NCBI RefSeq assembly: GCF_009857445.1
Contig: NZ_WWCN01000008.1
Location: 186,001-250,000, forward strand
Reading direction: 5' to 3'
From: Duganella flavida
GTDB lineage: Bacteria > Pseudomonadota > Gammaproteobacteria > Burkholderiales > Burkholderiaceae_D
Length of the DNA: 64,000 nucleotides
Below, piece after piece: positions 54,948 to 62,794 of this stretch. A program made the position numbers and the translations under genes. The notes under the pieces were generated by a model. That model saw only the letters and a program-made list of their open reading frames with translations. It was not told the origin of the DNA and ran no database searches. Within the stretch, counting starts at the first letter, position 1. Each line of letters begins with the position of its first letter.

Positions 54948-56200
54948 AGATAGGTCTGCAAACGTGGGGTAGCCACGGCGACATCCGGCCGTTCCTGGCT
55001 CTGGCGGAAGGCTTGCAACTGGCGGGGCATGAGGTCACGCTGCTGATCACCTGCGTGGATAGTGATGCCTACGCCGGCGTGACTTCGGCTGCCGGTGTGC
55101 GCATCCGCGTGCTGGCGTCGCCGGTCATCACGCCAGAGGAGGGCGCGGAGATTGGCTGGTCTATCCTTAGTTCGCGCGATCCCCTAAAGCAGATGTCTTT
55201 AATCCTGCGGCGTTGCTTTGGACCGGCGGAGGACGTGATGTTCTCCGCAGCCCGCGAACTGGCGGCGGAGTCGGACCTGCTGGTGGGCCATTACTTCATG
55301 CATCCCTTGCAGATCGCGGCGGAGCATGCGGGCAAGCCCTATGTGAGCGTGCTGCTGTCGCATGCGGCGATACCGAGCGCTTACAGTCATCCGCTAGGCC
55401 TTCCGCGCATCTTCAACAAATTTTTGTGGTGGCTTACGCGTATCTTGCTGCATCGCGTGTTGAGTCCCTACGTCAATCGCTTGCGCGCGCAAGTGGGCTT
55501 GGCTGCGACCAAGGATGTGGTCAGCGATGTGTGGCTGTCGCCTTACCTGACCTTGGCCGCAGTGAGCCCGCAGATCTGCGAGCGCCAGCCGGATTGGCCG
55601 TCATCGCTGCAGGTATGCGGCTTCCTCGATATGCCGAACATCACGCTGGAAGGGCGCTTGACGGAGGAGTTGGAAGTCTTCCTCGCGGCAGGCGAGCCGC
55701 CGGTCTATATGAGCTTCGGCAGTTGGACGCCAAGCGACATTTCCAATCAAAGCGAGCATCTGCGCCTGCTCACCGAAGCGGCCAAACTGGCAGGCTGCCG
55801 CGCCATCATCCAGACGCACGATGCAGCGGCTTGCGGCTTCCGATCGGATACGCAGATCCTGTATGTGAGCGCCTCTCCGCATCACCTGGTGTTCCCGCGT
55901 TGCGCGGCGGTGGTGCATCACGGCGGCGCCGGCACCACGCAATCGACGACGCTGGCGGGCAAACCGTCGGTGGTTGTTGCACACATCAGCGAGCAGGAAC
56001 ACTGGGGTAAAGAGCTGCAGCGTCTCGGCGTGGCGGGCAAACTGGCGAAGCGCAGCAGCGTCAGCGCCAAACAACTCGCTGCCCGCATCAAGGCGCTGCG
56101 TCCCGAGATGCAGGTACGAGCCACCGCCGTCGCCCGTGCAATGGCAACTGAAAATGGCGTGGCGCGAGCTGTCGCTTTGATTAATGAAAGCATGAGATGA
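54944..56200 (+). CDS. UGT/GT1-family glycosyltransferase
   Basis: A 418-residue glycosyltransferase of the EryCIII/UGT type with the N-terminal start GLQTWGSHGDIRPFLALAEGL and the C-terminal nucleotide-sugar motif CAAVVHHGGAGTTQSTTLAGKP. Members glycosylate lipids or small molecules, for example sterols or rhamnolipid precursors. The acceptor here is unknown. It is coupled by 4-bp overlaps to the DUF885 gene before it and a tiny exported protein after it. It does not resemble SenB in fold class, as far as can be judged by eye. Confidence 0.9.
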   Translation: MKIGLQTWGSHGDIRPFLALAEGLQLAGHEVTLLITCVDSDAYAGVTSAAGVRIRVLASPVITPEEGAEIGWSILSSRDPLKQMSLILRRCFGPAEDVMFSAARELAAESDLLVGHYFMHPLQIAAEHAGKPYVSVLLSHAAIPSAYSHPLGLPRIFNKFLWWLTRILLHRVLSPYVNRLRAQVGLAATKDVVSDVWLSPYLTLAAVSPQICERQPDWPSSLQVCGFLDMPNITLEGRLTEELEVFLAAGEPPVYMSFGSWTPSDISNQSEHLRLLTEAAKLAGCRAIIQTHDAAACGFRSDTQILYVSASPHHLVFPRCAAVVHHGGAGTTQSTTLAGKPSVVVAHISEQEHWGKELQRLGVAGKLAKRSSVSAKQLAARIKALRPEMQVRATAVARAMATENGVARAVALINESMR

Positions 56201-56397
56201 AAAATCTTTGCAGGGCATTGCTGCTTATCGCCGCAGGTATGTTGTCCGCTTCACAGGTCTTCGCTGAGGTGAATGATACGGCGACGGAGCGCCGGTTTTC
56301 GATCTTGGCTGGCGGGCCGGGGCTGGATCAGCCGCAGGGTACGGCGGTAATGCAGGCGCATGTGCTGGCGACTGCTGATGCAATTCGCGCACTATAA
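56197..56397 (+). CDS. Small exported protein, 66 aa
   Basis: Begins at ATGA overlapping the glycosyltransferase stop. It has a clear signal peptide (LCRALLLIAAGMLSASQVFAE) followed by only about 42 residues with no known motif (RRFSILAGGPGLDQPQGT). It could be a genuine small secreted product of the operon or the remnant of a longer gene that was cut where the sequence turns AT-rich after 56395. Confidence 0.45.
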   Translation: MKNLCRALLLIAAGMLSASQVFAEVNDTATERRFSILAGGPGLDQPQGTAVMQAHVLATADAIRAL

Positions 56398-56419
56398 CTC
56401 TCGTAAAATTTATCTCGAA

Positions 56420-56956
56420 ATGCAACGCGAAAAACATATTTCTTGCCAAGCTATTTGCATTAGGCCGCTAACTGTAGATGATGGCATCGCTTTTAAGGCC
56501 CTTCGCATTGCTGCGATTGTCGATTCTCCTATCGCTGTTTCGTCTACAGCCGAGGAAGAAGCATCGCGCACTCCCGCCGAGATTCAGGCGAGGATAGAGC
56601 AGACTGCCCATCAAGTGGTATTTGGTGCTTTTGTTGATACGAGACTAGTTGCAATGGCCGGGCTAAGACGTGAAGCGTTCGTTCAAATGTCCCACAAGGC
56701 CACCTTATGGGGCGTGTTCGTGCAGCCTGAGCTGCGGAAGGAAGGCGTCGCCCGAGAATTGCTCATGCGTGTTGTGGAACACGCCAGGAAGATGGGCGTC
56801 CTACAAATCCATCTATCCGTTAACGTCGAAAATCACCGGGCTAAAAATCTTTACGACTCCTTGGGCTTTGAGACTTTTGGATTAGAGCCTCGCTCCATGA
56901 GGGTAGTTGGGAGGTTCTACGACGAACTGCTTATGTGCTTACGTCTGGACCAATAA
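56420..56956 (+). CDS. GNAT-family N-acetyltransferase
   Basis: A 178-residue acetyltransferase with the GNAT core: ICIRPLTVDDGIAFKALR at the N-terminus, VFGAFVDTRLVAMAGL, the acetyl-CoA loop WGVFVQPELRKEGVARELL (Q/R-x-x-G-x-G/A-like), and NVENHRAKNLYDSLGFETFG. The substrate cannot be deduced. It is AT-richer than the flanking genes, which may indicate recent acquisition. The ATG at 56420 is preferred over an upstream open stretch. Confidence 0.83.
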   Translation: MQREKHISCQAICIRPLTVDDGIAFKALRIAAIVDSPIAVSSTAEEEASRTPAEIQARIEQTAHQVVFGAFVDTRLVAMAGLRREAFVQMSHKATLWGVFVQPELRKEGVARELLMRVVEHARKMGVLQIHLSVNVENHRAKNLYDSLGFETFGLEPRSMRVVGRFYDELLMCLRLDQ

Positions 56957-57042
56957 AATTTAGGCTGATTTCCGGTTTAAGTTAACTTGTATTTTTGGAA
57001 ATTAGCTATAAATGAAAGCCTCTCTATCCTGGAAAGATCCTC

Positions 57043-57576
57043 ATGCGTCGCCTCCTCCTTGCTTTTGTAGTCACATCCCTGTTTTTGAATAGCGCTAACG
57101 CAAATGCGACTGATACTGTCCCGGCTTACATCGGCAAGCATGTCGCTACCCCGGAGGATACGCGGGCAATCAACAAAGTGATCGAAGATTTTCAGACGGC
57201 TATCAAAACTAAAGATCGGAAGCTACTTTCTACACTTGTTCTGAATTCCAATATCCTATTTGATTCGCCTATGAATCCGGAGGATATCGAATACGTGCGC
57301 GACAAACATGACACAACATTCGACGGTTTGCGTGCAGGCGGATACGGCGAATTTGCACGCGTCATCGGCATGTCCAAAGAAGCCATCGAAGAGCGGTTCT
57401 ACAACGTGAAAATTACCCAGGACGGCAACGTGGCATGGGTGATGTTCGACTATGAATTTGTCCGTGATGGAAAAACGCAGAACTATGGAATTGAAACGTG
57501 GCAAATGATGAAGGTCATCGGCGGAAGTTGGAAAATCGCCAGCGTCATGTGGACGATGAACCGGCCATCGACTTAA
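57043..57576 (+). CDS. Exported NTF2/SnoaL-like protein
   Basis: A 177-residue protein with a signal peptide (MRRLLLAFVVTSLFLNSANANA) and a DUF4440/SnoaL-like cone fold: INKVIEDFQTAIKTKDRKLLSTL, the acidic DKHDTTFDGLRAGG, and final strands GNVAWVMFDYEFVRDGKTQNYGIETWQMMKV and WKIASVMW. It is probably a ligand-binding or small hydrolytic domain of unknown specificity. Composition is AT-rich compared with the backbone. Confidence 0.75.
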   Translation: MRRLLLAFVVTSLFLNSANANATDTVPAYIGKHVATPEDTRAINKVIEDFQTAIKTKDRKLLSTLVLNSNILFDSPMNPEDIEYVRDKHDTTFDGLRAGGYGEFARVIGMSKEAIEERFYNVKITQDGNVAWVMFDYEFVRDGKTQNYGIETWQMMKVIGGSWKIASVMWTMNRPST

Positions 57577-57616
57577 GATAGAGCATCGGAGTTTTTAGTG
57601 CAATTATTTCACTTCC

Positions 57617-57862
57617 ATGAGCAGCTACACCAGCTACCGCCCGAAGACAAAATCGCTCATCTCCGTCGGCCAACTCAATTGGCCTGACGTGAAAGACTTG
57701 TCGGCAGGGGAGCAATTCGAGCAGTTCTCAAAAATCTTGTTAGGTGCAATCGCACGCATCGGCGAAATGAAACGCAAGCCTAAAAACTTCGACTACGCGG
57801 CATTTCATGCCACCGTTGAACGGATGCTGGCCCGTTGTTCTGTCGATCAGATAGTGGCTTAA
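57617..57862 (+). CDS. Hypothetical protein, 81 aa
   Basis: A small soluble protein, mostly helical (SAGEQFEQFSKILLGAIARIGEMKRK, then FDYAAFHATVERMLAR). It is not recognised. No strong ribosome-binding site precedes the ATG at 57617. It sits in the run of small genes between the glycosyltransferase operon and the anti-sigma gene. Confidence 0.5.
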   Translation: MSSYTSYRPKTKSLISVGQLNWPDVKDLSAGEQFEQFSKILLGAIARIGEMKRKPKNFDYAAFHATVERMLARCSVDQIVA

Positions 57863-57884
57863 CTGCTTCGTATATTTTTAGATC

Positions 57885-58214
57885 ATGGATTTTTTTAAAA
57901 TCTCCGCGCTGTTTTTTGTGACTGCGCTTGCCGAGATCGTCGGCTGCTATTTGCCTTGGCTGGTGCTAAAGCAGGGCCGGTCTGCCTGGCTGTTGTTGCC
58001 GGCGGCTTTGTCGCTTGCTGTTTTCGCCTGGCTGCTTACGTTGCATCCGACAGCTGCGGGCCGTACTTACGCCGCATATGGCGGCGCGTACATTTGCGTC
58101 GCGCTGCTGTGGCTCCGGTTTGTAGACGGCGTGGCGTTGAACCGTTTCGATGCGATAGGCGCTGTGCTGGCGCTGGCCGGCATGGCCGTCATCGCATTGC
58201 AACCGGTGAGGTAG
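57885..58214 (+). CDS. YnfA/UPF0060 family small membrane protein
   Basis: A 109-residue protein with four hydrophobic helices and the YnfA signature: [44 protein letters not shown] and [17 protein letters not shown]. It is related to small multidrug-resistance-type transporters; the physiological substrate is not settled. Length and motifs are complete. Confidence 0.9.
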   Translation: MDFFKISALFFVTALAEIVGCYLPWLVLKQGRSAWLLLPAALSLAVFAWLLTLHPTAAGRTYAAYGGAYICVALLWLRFVDGVALNRFDAIGAVLALAGMAVIALQPVR

Positions 58215-58217
58215 ACG

Positions 58218-58358
58218 ATGGTTTCCCGAAAAGTCATTGCCGGCATTTTGATCGGCGCTACGTATGGTTTGACGGTGCGGTTTGGATTGTAGGATGCGAA
58301 TGTCCATCCCGTCATCGGCACTATTGCGTCCATACTCGGTGGGCTGGTCGGGGGCTGA
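58218..58358 (+). pseudogene. Possible small membrane protein gene interrupted by TAG
   Basis: A frame starting MVSRKVIAGILIGATYGLTV stops at TAG 58290 and resumes in the same frame with HPVIGTIASILGGLVGG to TGA 58358. Both halves are Gly/Ile-rich membrane-like segments, as expected of one small integral protein. No family is recognised, so this may be chance. It starts 4 bases after the YnfA stop. Confidence 0.3.
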
Positions 58359-58367
58359 TACACAATC

Positions 58368-58826
58368 ATGACCGGGTGGGCCGCTCGACCTTGCCGGTGC
58401 TGGTCGAGCGAACTTGGTTTCTCCTTTGTGCACTTGATCGGACTACCACGGCCGCTGGAGGCGCAGATGAATAACGGCGTGCGCACCAGCCGCTGGGAAA
58501 AGCATGTCTGGTTCCAGGAGGTGGTGACGGAATCGAGCAAGCCGTATGCTTTGCGCTATCGCTTCGTGGTTCCGAAGGGCGCCATTCCGCGTGAGGCGCT
58601 GGACGAACATGTCGAAATCAACGGTGAATACTTCGAACTGGTTGATGGCGGCTACACGCTTCAAGCCACGCCGGACGGCGGCACGGACCTGAGCCTGACT
58701 ACGCGCTTCATCAACAAGTCGCGCTTGCAAACCTACGGTAACCTGTGGGGTAAGCTGGTGCTGAAGGACTTCCACCGTTCTATCCTCGGCTTGATGAAGT
58801 CCCGCTCGGAGCAGCCGGCGCTTTAG
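58368..58826 (+). pseudogene. SRPBCC-family protein, 5'-truncated
   Basis: From about 58413 the sequence reads as the C-terminal part of a polyketide-cyclase/START-like (SRPBCC) protein: FSFVHLIGLPRPLEAQ, KHVWFQEVVTE, YFELVDGGYTLQATPDGGTDLSLTTRF, and WGKLVLKDFHRSILGLMKSR. Related membrane-associated proteins are about twice as long. The coding-like sequence upstream changes frame, so the N-terminal half is missing. The first internal ATG is 58467 (119 aa). The 3' end overlaps the convergent anti-sigma gene by 47 bp. Confidence 0.6.
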
Positions 58827-59577
58827 TCTGGAGCTGGTGCGCGAATTCCGCCAGCTCTTGCGCGTTCAAATCCGAGACTGCGCAGAAGATCATGCCTTCC
58901 TGTGACCAGCGCAGTAGCTGGAAACCTTGGTGCTCGCCGTGCTGCATGCCACGCGCGCTCGCCGGCCATACGTACACGTTGATAATGTGCTGGCGATGGC
59001 CGTACACCAGCGCGGCCACCGGCCGTTGTTGGAGATAGTCCAGCCGGCCGCCGATTAAGGGGAAGCCTTCAGCTGCAAGGTCGTGTACCGGCGGCGAAAA
59101 ATCAAGCTTGCCCGCGAACCAGGGTTTGACGGTGTGACGGTCGGTGGATGCTACGTCAGCCAGGTGATTCGGCATCAAGGCGCGGAAATGGCTGGCGACC
59201 AGTTCCTGCTCCAGCAATGTATCGGCCGACGGTTGGTTCAAGTACAGCGACAGTGTGATGGCAAAAGCGCCACTGGCAAGTGTCGCCAGTCCGAGGTTGA
59301 TCCATGCCCAAGGCCAGCGGGCCGGCTGCTGGCGCGACGGTGCTGCAGCATGACGCTGCGCTGCCAGCGCCGTTTGGATGCGGTGGCGCAGGTGCGCTGG
59401 CGCGGCATGCATGCTCGCCTCGGTGGTCACGCGCTGATGCAGCGCCGCCAGTTGCTCCATCGTGGCGCGGCAGGTGGCGCAGCTATCGAGATGCTCGTGC
59501 AGGCGCGATGCGCCGGCTGCATCGAGCTCGCCATCGAGGTACGCCGACATCAACTCTTGCGTTTGTTGGCAATTCAT
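58780..59577 (-). CDS. Membrane anti-sigma factor with zinc-finger (zf-HC2/ZAS) domain
   Basis: A 265-residue protein. The N-terminal ZAS domain has H29-x3-C33-x2-C36 with Cys3, the classic zinc site that clasps ECF sigma factors. One membrane helix follows (about 89-113), then a periplasmic domain of about 150 residues ending in a Ser/Pro-rich tail. Its start overlaps the sigma gene stop (ATGA). The periplasmic part (VYGHRQHIINVYVWPA, EGMIFCAVSDLNAQEL) should sense the inducing signal, perhaps redox or metal stress given the partner genes. Confidence 0.9.
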   Translation of the reverse strand: MNCQQTQELMSAYLDGELDAAGASRLHEHLDSCATCRATMEQLAALHQRVTTEASMHAAPAHLRHRIQTALAAQRHAAAPSRQQPARWPWAWINLGLATLASGAFAITLSLYLNQPSADTLLEQELVASHFRALMPNHLADVASTDRHTVKPWFAGKLDFSPPVHDLAAEGFPLIGGRLDYLQQRPVAALVYGHRQHIINVYVWPASARGMQHGEHQGFQLLRWSQEGMIFCAVSDLNAQELAEFAHQLQTKAPAAPSGTSSSRG

Positions 59578-60095
59578 TTTGACTCTCCCAGATACGCCAG
59601 CAGCATTTGGCGCGCGCGCGACAGGCGCGACATCACTGTGCCGATCGGCGCCGCCGTCACTTCGGCGATCTGCTTGTACGACAGTTCATCCATCTCTTTC
59701 AGCACCAGCACTTCGCGGAAGGCCAACGGCAGCCGCGCCAGCGCCTCGTTGACGGTGCGGGCGGTGTCGTGGCTGGCGGCTATGTCGGCGGGATCGCCGC
59801 CCGCATCCTGGTCGTGCAGGGCTTCGTCGAAGCTGACATCGCCGCGTTCCGCTTGTCCATCGCGCAGCGTGGTGTAGTAGGTGTGCCGCACGATGGTCAA
59901 CAGCCATGCGCGCGCATCGCCGCCGCGGAAGCCGCCGGCAAAGCGGAAGGCGCGCAGATAGGCATTCTGCACCAGGTCATCCGCATCATGTTCGTTGCGG
60001 GTGAGCCAGCGCGCGAGGTTGTAGGCCGCATCCAGATGTGGCATGGCCATCGCTTCGAAGCGGGCGGTGTCGTCGTCGTCCAAATACTTGTCCAT
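59574..60095 (-). CDS. ECF RNA polymerase sigma factor
   Basis: A 173-residue sigma-70 family protein with only regions 2 and 4. Region 2 includes HLDAAYNLARWLTRNEHDADDLVQNAYLRAFRF and the -10-reading segment RAWLLTIVRHTYY. Region 4 includes LPLAFREVLVLKEMDELSYKQIAEVTAAPIGTVMSRLSRAR, which reads the -35. It is coupled by overlap to its anti-sigma. A promoter of the form GGGAATA-N15-GAGTCTT directly upstream is probably its own autoregulatory site, matched by a mirror copy for the divergent operon. Confidence 0.93.
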   Translation of the reverse strand: MDKYLDDDDTARFEAMAMPHLDAAYNLARWLTRNEHDADDLVQNAYLRAFRFAGGFRGGDARAWLLTIVRHTYYTTLRDGQAERGDVSFDEALHDQDAGGDPADIAASHDTARTVNEALARLPLAFREVLVLKEMDELSYKQIAEVTAAPIGTVMSRLSRARQMLLAYLGESK

Positions 60096-60113
60096 GTAGT
60101 GGTCCAGTGAATG

Positions 60114-60142
60114 AAGACTCGGCAGGCCTGGGTTTTATTCCC
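60114..60142 (-). promoter_or_regulatory. Probable ECF promoter driving sigma/anti-sigma genes
   Basis: On the minus strand GGGAATA (60142-60136), 15 bases, GAGTCTT (60120-60114), about 19 bp before the sigma start. It has the same two elements with the same spacing as the divergent site at 60176. Confidence 0.65.
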
Positions 60143-60175
60143 ATTTTTCGCAGAAAAAAATAAAAATATTTTTCC

Positions 60176-60204
60176 GGGAATAGCGGGTACGCGATGCGAG
60201 TTTT
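60176..60204 (+). promoter_or_regulatory. Probable ECF promoter driving the phosphoesterase/cupredoxin genes
   Basis: GGGAATA (60176-60182), 15 bases, GAGTTTT (60198-60204), about 45 bp before the metallophosphoesterase start. GGAAT-type -35 boxes are characteristic of ECF sigma factors. The mirrored copy upstream of the sigma gene supports a shared regulon. Confidence 0.65.
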
Positions 60205-60249
60205 AGTGGGTAGGACTGACCAACGTACTACTCACGAGAGGAGCATAAC

Positions 60250-61131
60250 ATGACAGATCGCAGGGATTTTCTCAGGCTGGGGGCAGTGGGCGGAGGCGCC
60301 GTCTTCCTGTCCGGTCTTTATGGCCACGCGCTGGCCGACAACAGCTACGACGATTTCTATTTCGTCCAGCTGTCCGATTCGCACTGGGGCTACAAAGGCC
60401 CAGCCAATCCTGAAGCCGAGCAGACGCTGAAGCAGGCGGTGGAAGCGGTCAACGCGCTGGCGCAGCCGCCAGAATTCATCGTCTTTACCGGCGACCTTAC
60501 TCACACCACCGACGATCCGGCCGAGCGCCGCCGGCGCATGACGGAGTTCAAGACCATCGTCGCTGAACTAAAGGTGAAGAATATCCACTTCCTGCCGGGC
60601 GAGCATGACGCCTCACTGGACAAGGGTGAAGCGTTCATCGAACACTTCGGCCGCACGCACTACAGCTTCGATCATAAGGGCGTGCATTTCATCGCGATCG
60701 ACAATGTGTCCGATCCCGGCGCGCGCATCGGCGAGGCGCAGCTGGCGTGGCTGAAGGAAGATTTGGCCAAGCAGACAAAGGATGCGCGCATCGTCGTGTT
60801 GACTCACCGGCCGCTATTCGACCTTGCGCCAACCTGGGACTGGGCCACGCGCGACGGCCAGCAGGCGATTGATTTACTGATGCATTACCAGAACGTGACG
60901 GTATTCTACGGCCATATCCATCAGGAGCATCACCATTTGAGCGGCCATATTGCGCACCATTCGGCGAAGTCACTGATCTTCCCATTGCCTGCACCGGGTT
61001 CGCAGGAGCGGCGTACGCCATTACCGTGGGACTCGGCGATGCCGGGCAAGGGACTGGGCTTCCGTGAAGTGGAGGCTGAGGCGAAGCCGGTGGCTTACCA
61101 GATCAAAGAATTCGCAGCGCAGAAAGGATGA
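60250..61131 (+). CDS. Tat-exported metallophosphoesterase
   Basis: A 293-residue calcineurin-like phosphoesterase. It has a twin-arginine signal (TDRRDFLRLGAVGGGAVFLSG) and the dinuclear-metal motifs D-x-H in QLSDSHWG, GDLTH, an Asn-His-Glu equivalent GEHD in FLPGEHDASLD, VLTHRPLF, and G-H-x-H in YGHIHQEHHH. GEHD replaces the usual GNHD, so one metal ligand or catalytic Asn is changed to Glu. GAGAGGAG lies 7 bases before the ATG. It is coupled by ATGA overlap to the CuA-like cupredoxin and divergent from the ECF sigma operon. Confidence 0.9.
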   Translation: MTDRRDFLRLGAVGGGAVFLSGLYGHALADNSYDDFYFVQLSDSHWGYKGPANPEAEQTLKQAVEAVNALAQPPEFIVFTGDLTHTTDDPAERRRRMTEFKTIVAELKVKNIHFLPGEHDASLDKGEAFIEHFGRTHYSFDHKGVHFIAIDNVSDPGARIGEAQLAWLKEDLAKQTKDARIVVLTHRPLFDLAPTWDWATRDGQQAIDLLMHYQNVTVFYGHIHQEHHHLSGHIAHHSAKSLIFPLPAPGSQERRTPLPWDSAMPGKGLGFREVEAEAKPVAYQIKEFAAQKG

Positions 61132-61484
61132 ACATGATCACCAACAAACGCAGGCTGCTGCTGGCGGCGCCGTTGGCGCTGGTGGTGCTGGCGCAAGCCA
61201 AAACCAAGGAACGCGTCATCAAGATTGAGGCGCGCAAGTTCCGCTATCAACCGAACGTGATCGAAGTGAAGAAAGGGGAGGCGGTGGTGCTGGAGTTCAC
61301 GGCGGTGGATTTTCCGCATGGTTTCAGCCTTCCGGAGTTCCAGCTGCGTGCCGACTTGATGATCGACAAACCGGTGCGCGTGTCATTGAAGCCGGACCGG
61401 GTGGGGCGGTTCGGCTTCTTGTGCGATAACTTCTGCGGTAGCGGCCATGAGGAAATGGCCGGTACGCTGATCGTCAAAGACTGA
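61128..61484 (+). CDS. Exported cupredoxin with CuA-like ligand set
   Basis: A 118-residue protein with an N-terminal signal-type segment (NKRRLLLAAPLALVVLAQA) and a cupredoxin domain. Candidate ligands are H64 and the run C99-x3-C103-x3-H107-x2-M110, which matches the spacing of the binuclear CuA site of cytochrome oxidase subunit II and N2O reductase rather than a type 1 blue copper site. No oxidase genes are near. It is coupled to the phosphoesterase and probably under ECF control, suggesting a role in periplasmic copper or redox stress. Confidence 0.85.
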   Translation: MNMITNKRRLLLAAPLALVVLAQAKTKERVIKIEARKFRYQPNVIEVKKGEAVVLEFTAVDFPHGFSLPEFQLRADLMIDKPVRVSLKPDRVGRFGFLCDNFCGSGHEEMAGTLIVKD

Positions 61485-62717
61485 TTACAGCAGCGACTCG
61501 GCGAGGTCGGTCAGGTCGTCTGCGTATTCCAGTTCGACCAGCTGCTTGCGAGCGACGCCGCTGCGCCATGCCGCCGTGGCGATCTTCGGCGTAACGCCGC
61601 TCAGCAGACGCGGATCCAGCAGGCCCGGGACGATGTAGTCTTTGCTGAAGCGAGCATCGCTACGCGCCATGTCGGCCAGGGCGACCACGCAAGCACGCTT
61701 CATCTCCTGGTTGATGGTGGTCGCGCCCGAGTCCAGCGCTGCGCGGAACAGGTAAGGGAAGCACAGCGCGTTGTTGATCTGGTTCGGATAGTCGGAACGG
61801 CCGGTGGCAATGATGGCATCCGGCGCCGCTTCACGCACCAGCTCCGGACGCAGTTCCGGTTCCGGATTCGCCAGCGTGAACACGATAGGCTGCGCCGTCA
61901 TGCGCTGGATGTCCATCGGCGACAACACGCCTGGACCCGATACGCCGAGGAATACGTCCGCACCTTCCATCACTTCCGACAGCGTGGTGGCCGAAGTATC
62001 CTGCGCCCATGCGGCCTTTTCGCCGTCGAGATTACGCTCGGTGGTCAGTACGCCTTTGCTGTCGCAGACAAAAATGTTCTGGCGCTGTGCGCCCAGGTCC
62101 ACCAGCAGTTCCAGGCAGGCGATGGCCGCCGCGCCGGCACCGGAGCAGACGATTTTCGCAGTCGCGATATCGCGGCCGGTCATTTCGATCGCATTCAGCA
62201 TGCCTGCGCCGACCACGATGGCGGTGCCGTGCTGGTCATCGTGGAAGACTGGAATCGATAAACGTTCACGCAGTTTGCGCTCGATGTAGAAGCACTCCGG
62301 CGCCTTGATGTCTTCCAGGTTGATGCCGCCGAAAGTTGGATGCAGGGCGGCGATGATGTCTACCAGTTTATCCGGATCGCTTTCGTCGATCTCGATATCA
62401 AACGCATCGATGCCGGCGAATTTTTTGAACAGCACGACTTTCCCTTCCATCACCGGTTTGCCTGCCAGCGCGCCGATGTTGCCCAGTCCGAGCACCGCGC
62501 TGCCGTTGGTGATGACGCCCACCAGGTTGCCCTTGGCGGTGTATTCGTAGGCCTTGGCCGGATCATGCTTGATCTCTACACACGGTGCGGCGACGCCCGG
62601 CGAATACGCCAGCGCCAGGTCTTCTTGCGTACTCACGCTCTTGGTGATTTCGATGGCGATCTTGCCCGCGCTGCCTGCGCGGTGATAGGCCAATGCTTTT
62701 TGTTCGATAGTACTCAT
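61485..62717 (-). CDS. NAD(P)-dependent malic enzyme, short form
   Basis: A 410-residue malate dehydrogenase (oxaloacetate-decarboxylating), converting malate to pyruvate and CO2. Features: [20 protein letters not shown], the metal and catalytic segment [14 protein letters not shown], the nucleotide loop [16 protein letters not shown], and [15 protein letters not shown]. It lacks the C-terminal phosphotransacetylase-like domain found in MaeB. The start is ATG 62717 with AAGGA 7 bases upstream; an upstream extension to 62774 would run through the gdh terminator. The cofactor (NAD or NADP) cannot be decided. Confidence 0.93.
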   Translation of the reverse strand: MSTIEQKALAYHRAGSAGKIAIEITKSVSTQEDLALAYSPGVAAPCVEIKHDPAKAYEYTAKGNLVGVITNGSAVLGLGNIGALAGKPVMEGKVVLFKKFAGIDAFDIEIDESDPDKLVDIIAALHPTFGGINLEDIKAPECFYIERKLRERLSIPVFHDDQHGTAIVVGAGMLNAIEMTGRDIATAKIVCSGAGAAAIACLELLVDLGAQRQNIFVCDSKGVLTTERNLDGEKAAWAQDTSATTLSEVMEGADVFLGVSGPGVLSPMDIQRMTAQPIVFTLANPEPELRPELVREAAPDAIIATGRSDYPNQINNALCFPYLFRAALDSGATTINQEMKRACVVALADMARSDARFSKDYIVPGLLDPRLLSGVTPKIATAAWRSGVARKQLVELEYADDLTDLAESLL

Positions 62718-62737
62718 ATGCTGTTCCTTACAATGCG

Positions 62738-62771
62738 AAAAACGCCTGCACGGCGTAAAACCGTGCAGGCG
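62738..62771 (-). terminator. Rho-independent terminator of the glutamate dehydrogenase gene
   Basis: CGCCTGCACGG pairs perfectly with CCGTGCAGGCG (11 bp) across a 7-base loop. On the minus strand it is followed directly by a run of five T. It begins 23 bases after the gdh stop and ends 20 bases before the malic enzyme start. Confidence 0.85.
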
Positions 62772-62794
62772 CAAACTGCTGGGGATTCAGTGAA

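Noticed and set aside
54944-56200. Glycosyltransferase as the missing SenB
   Set aside because: It has the UGT/GT1 HHGGAGTT motif and sits in a DUF885 operon; SenB belongs to a different glycosyltransferase type and normally lies beside senA or selD.
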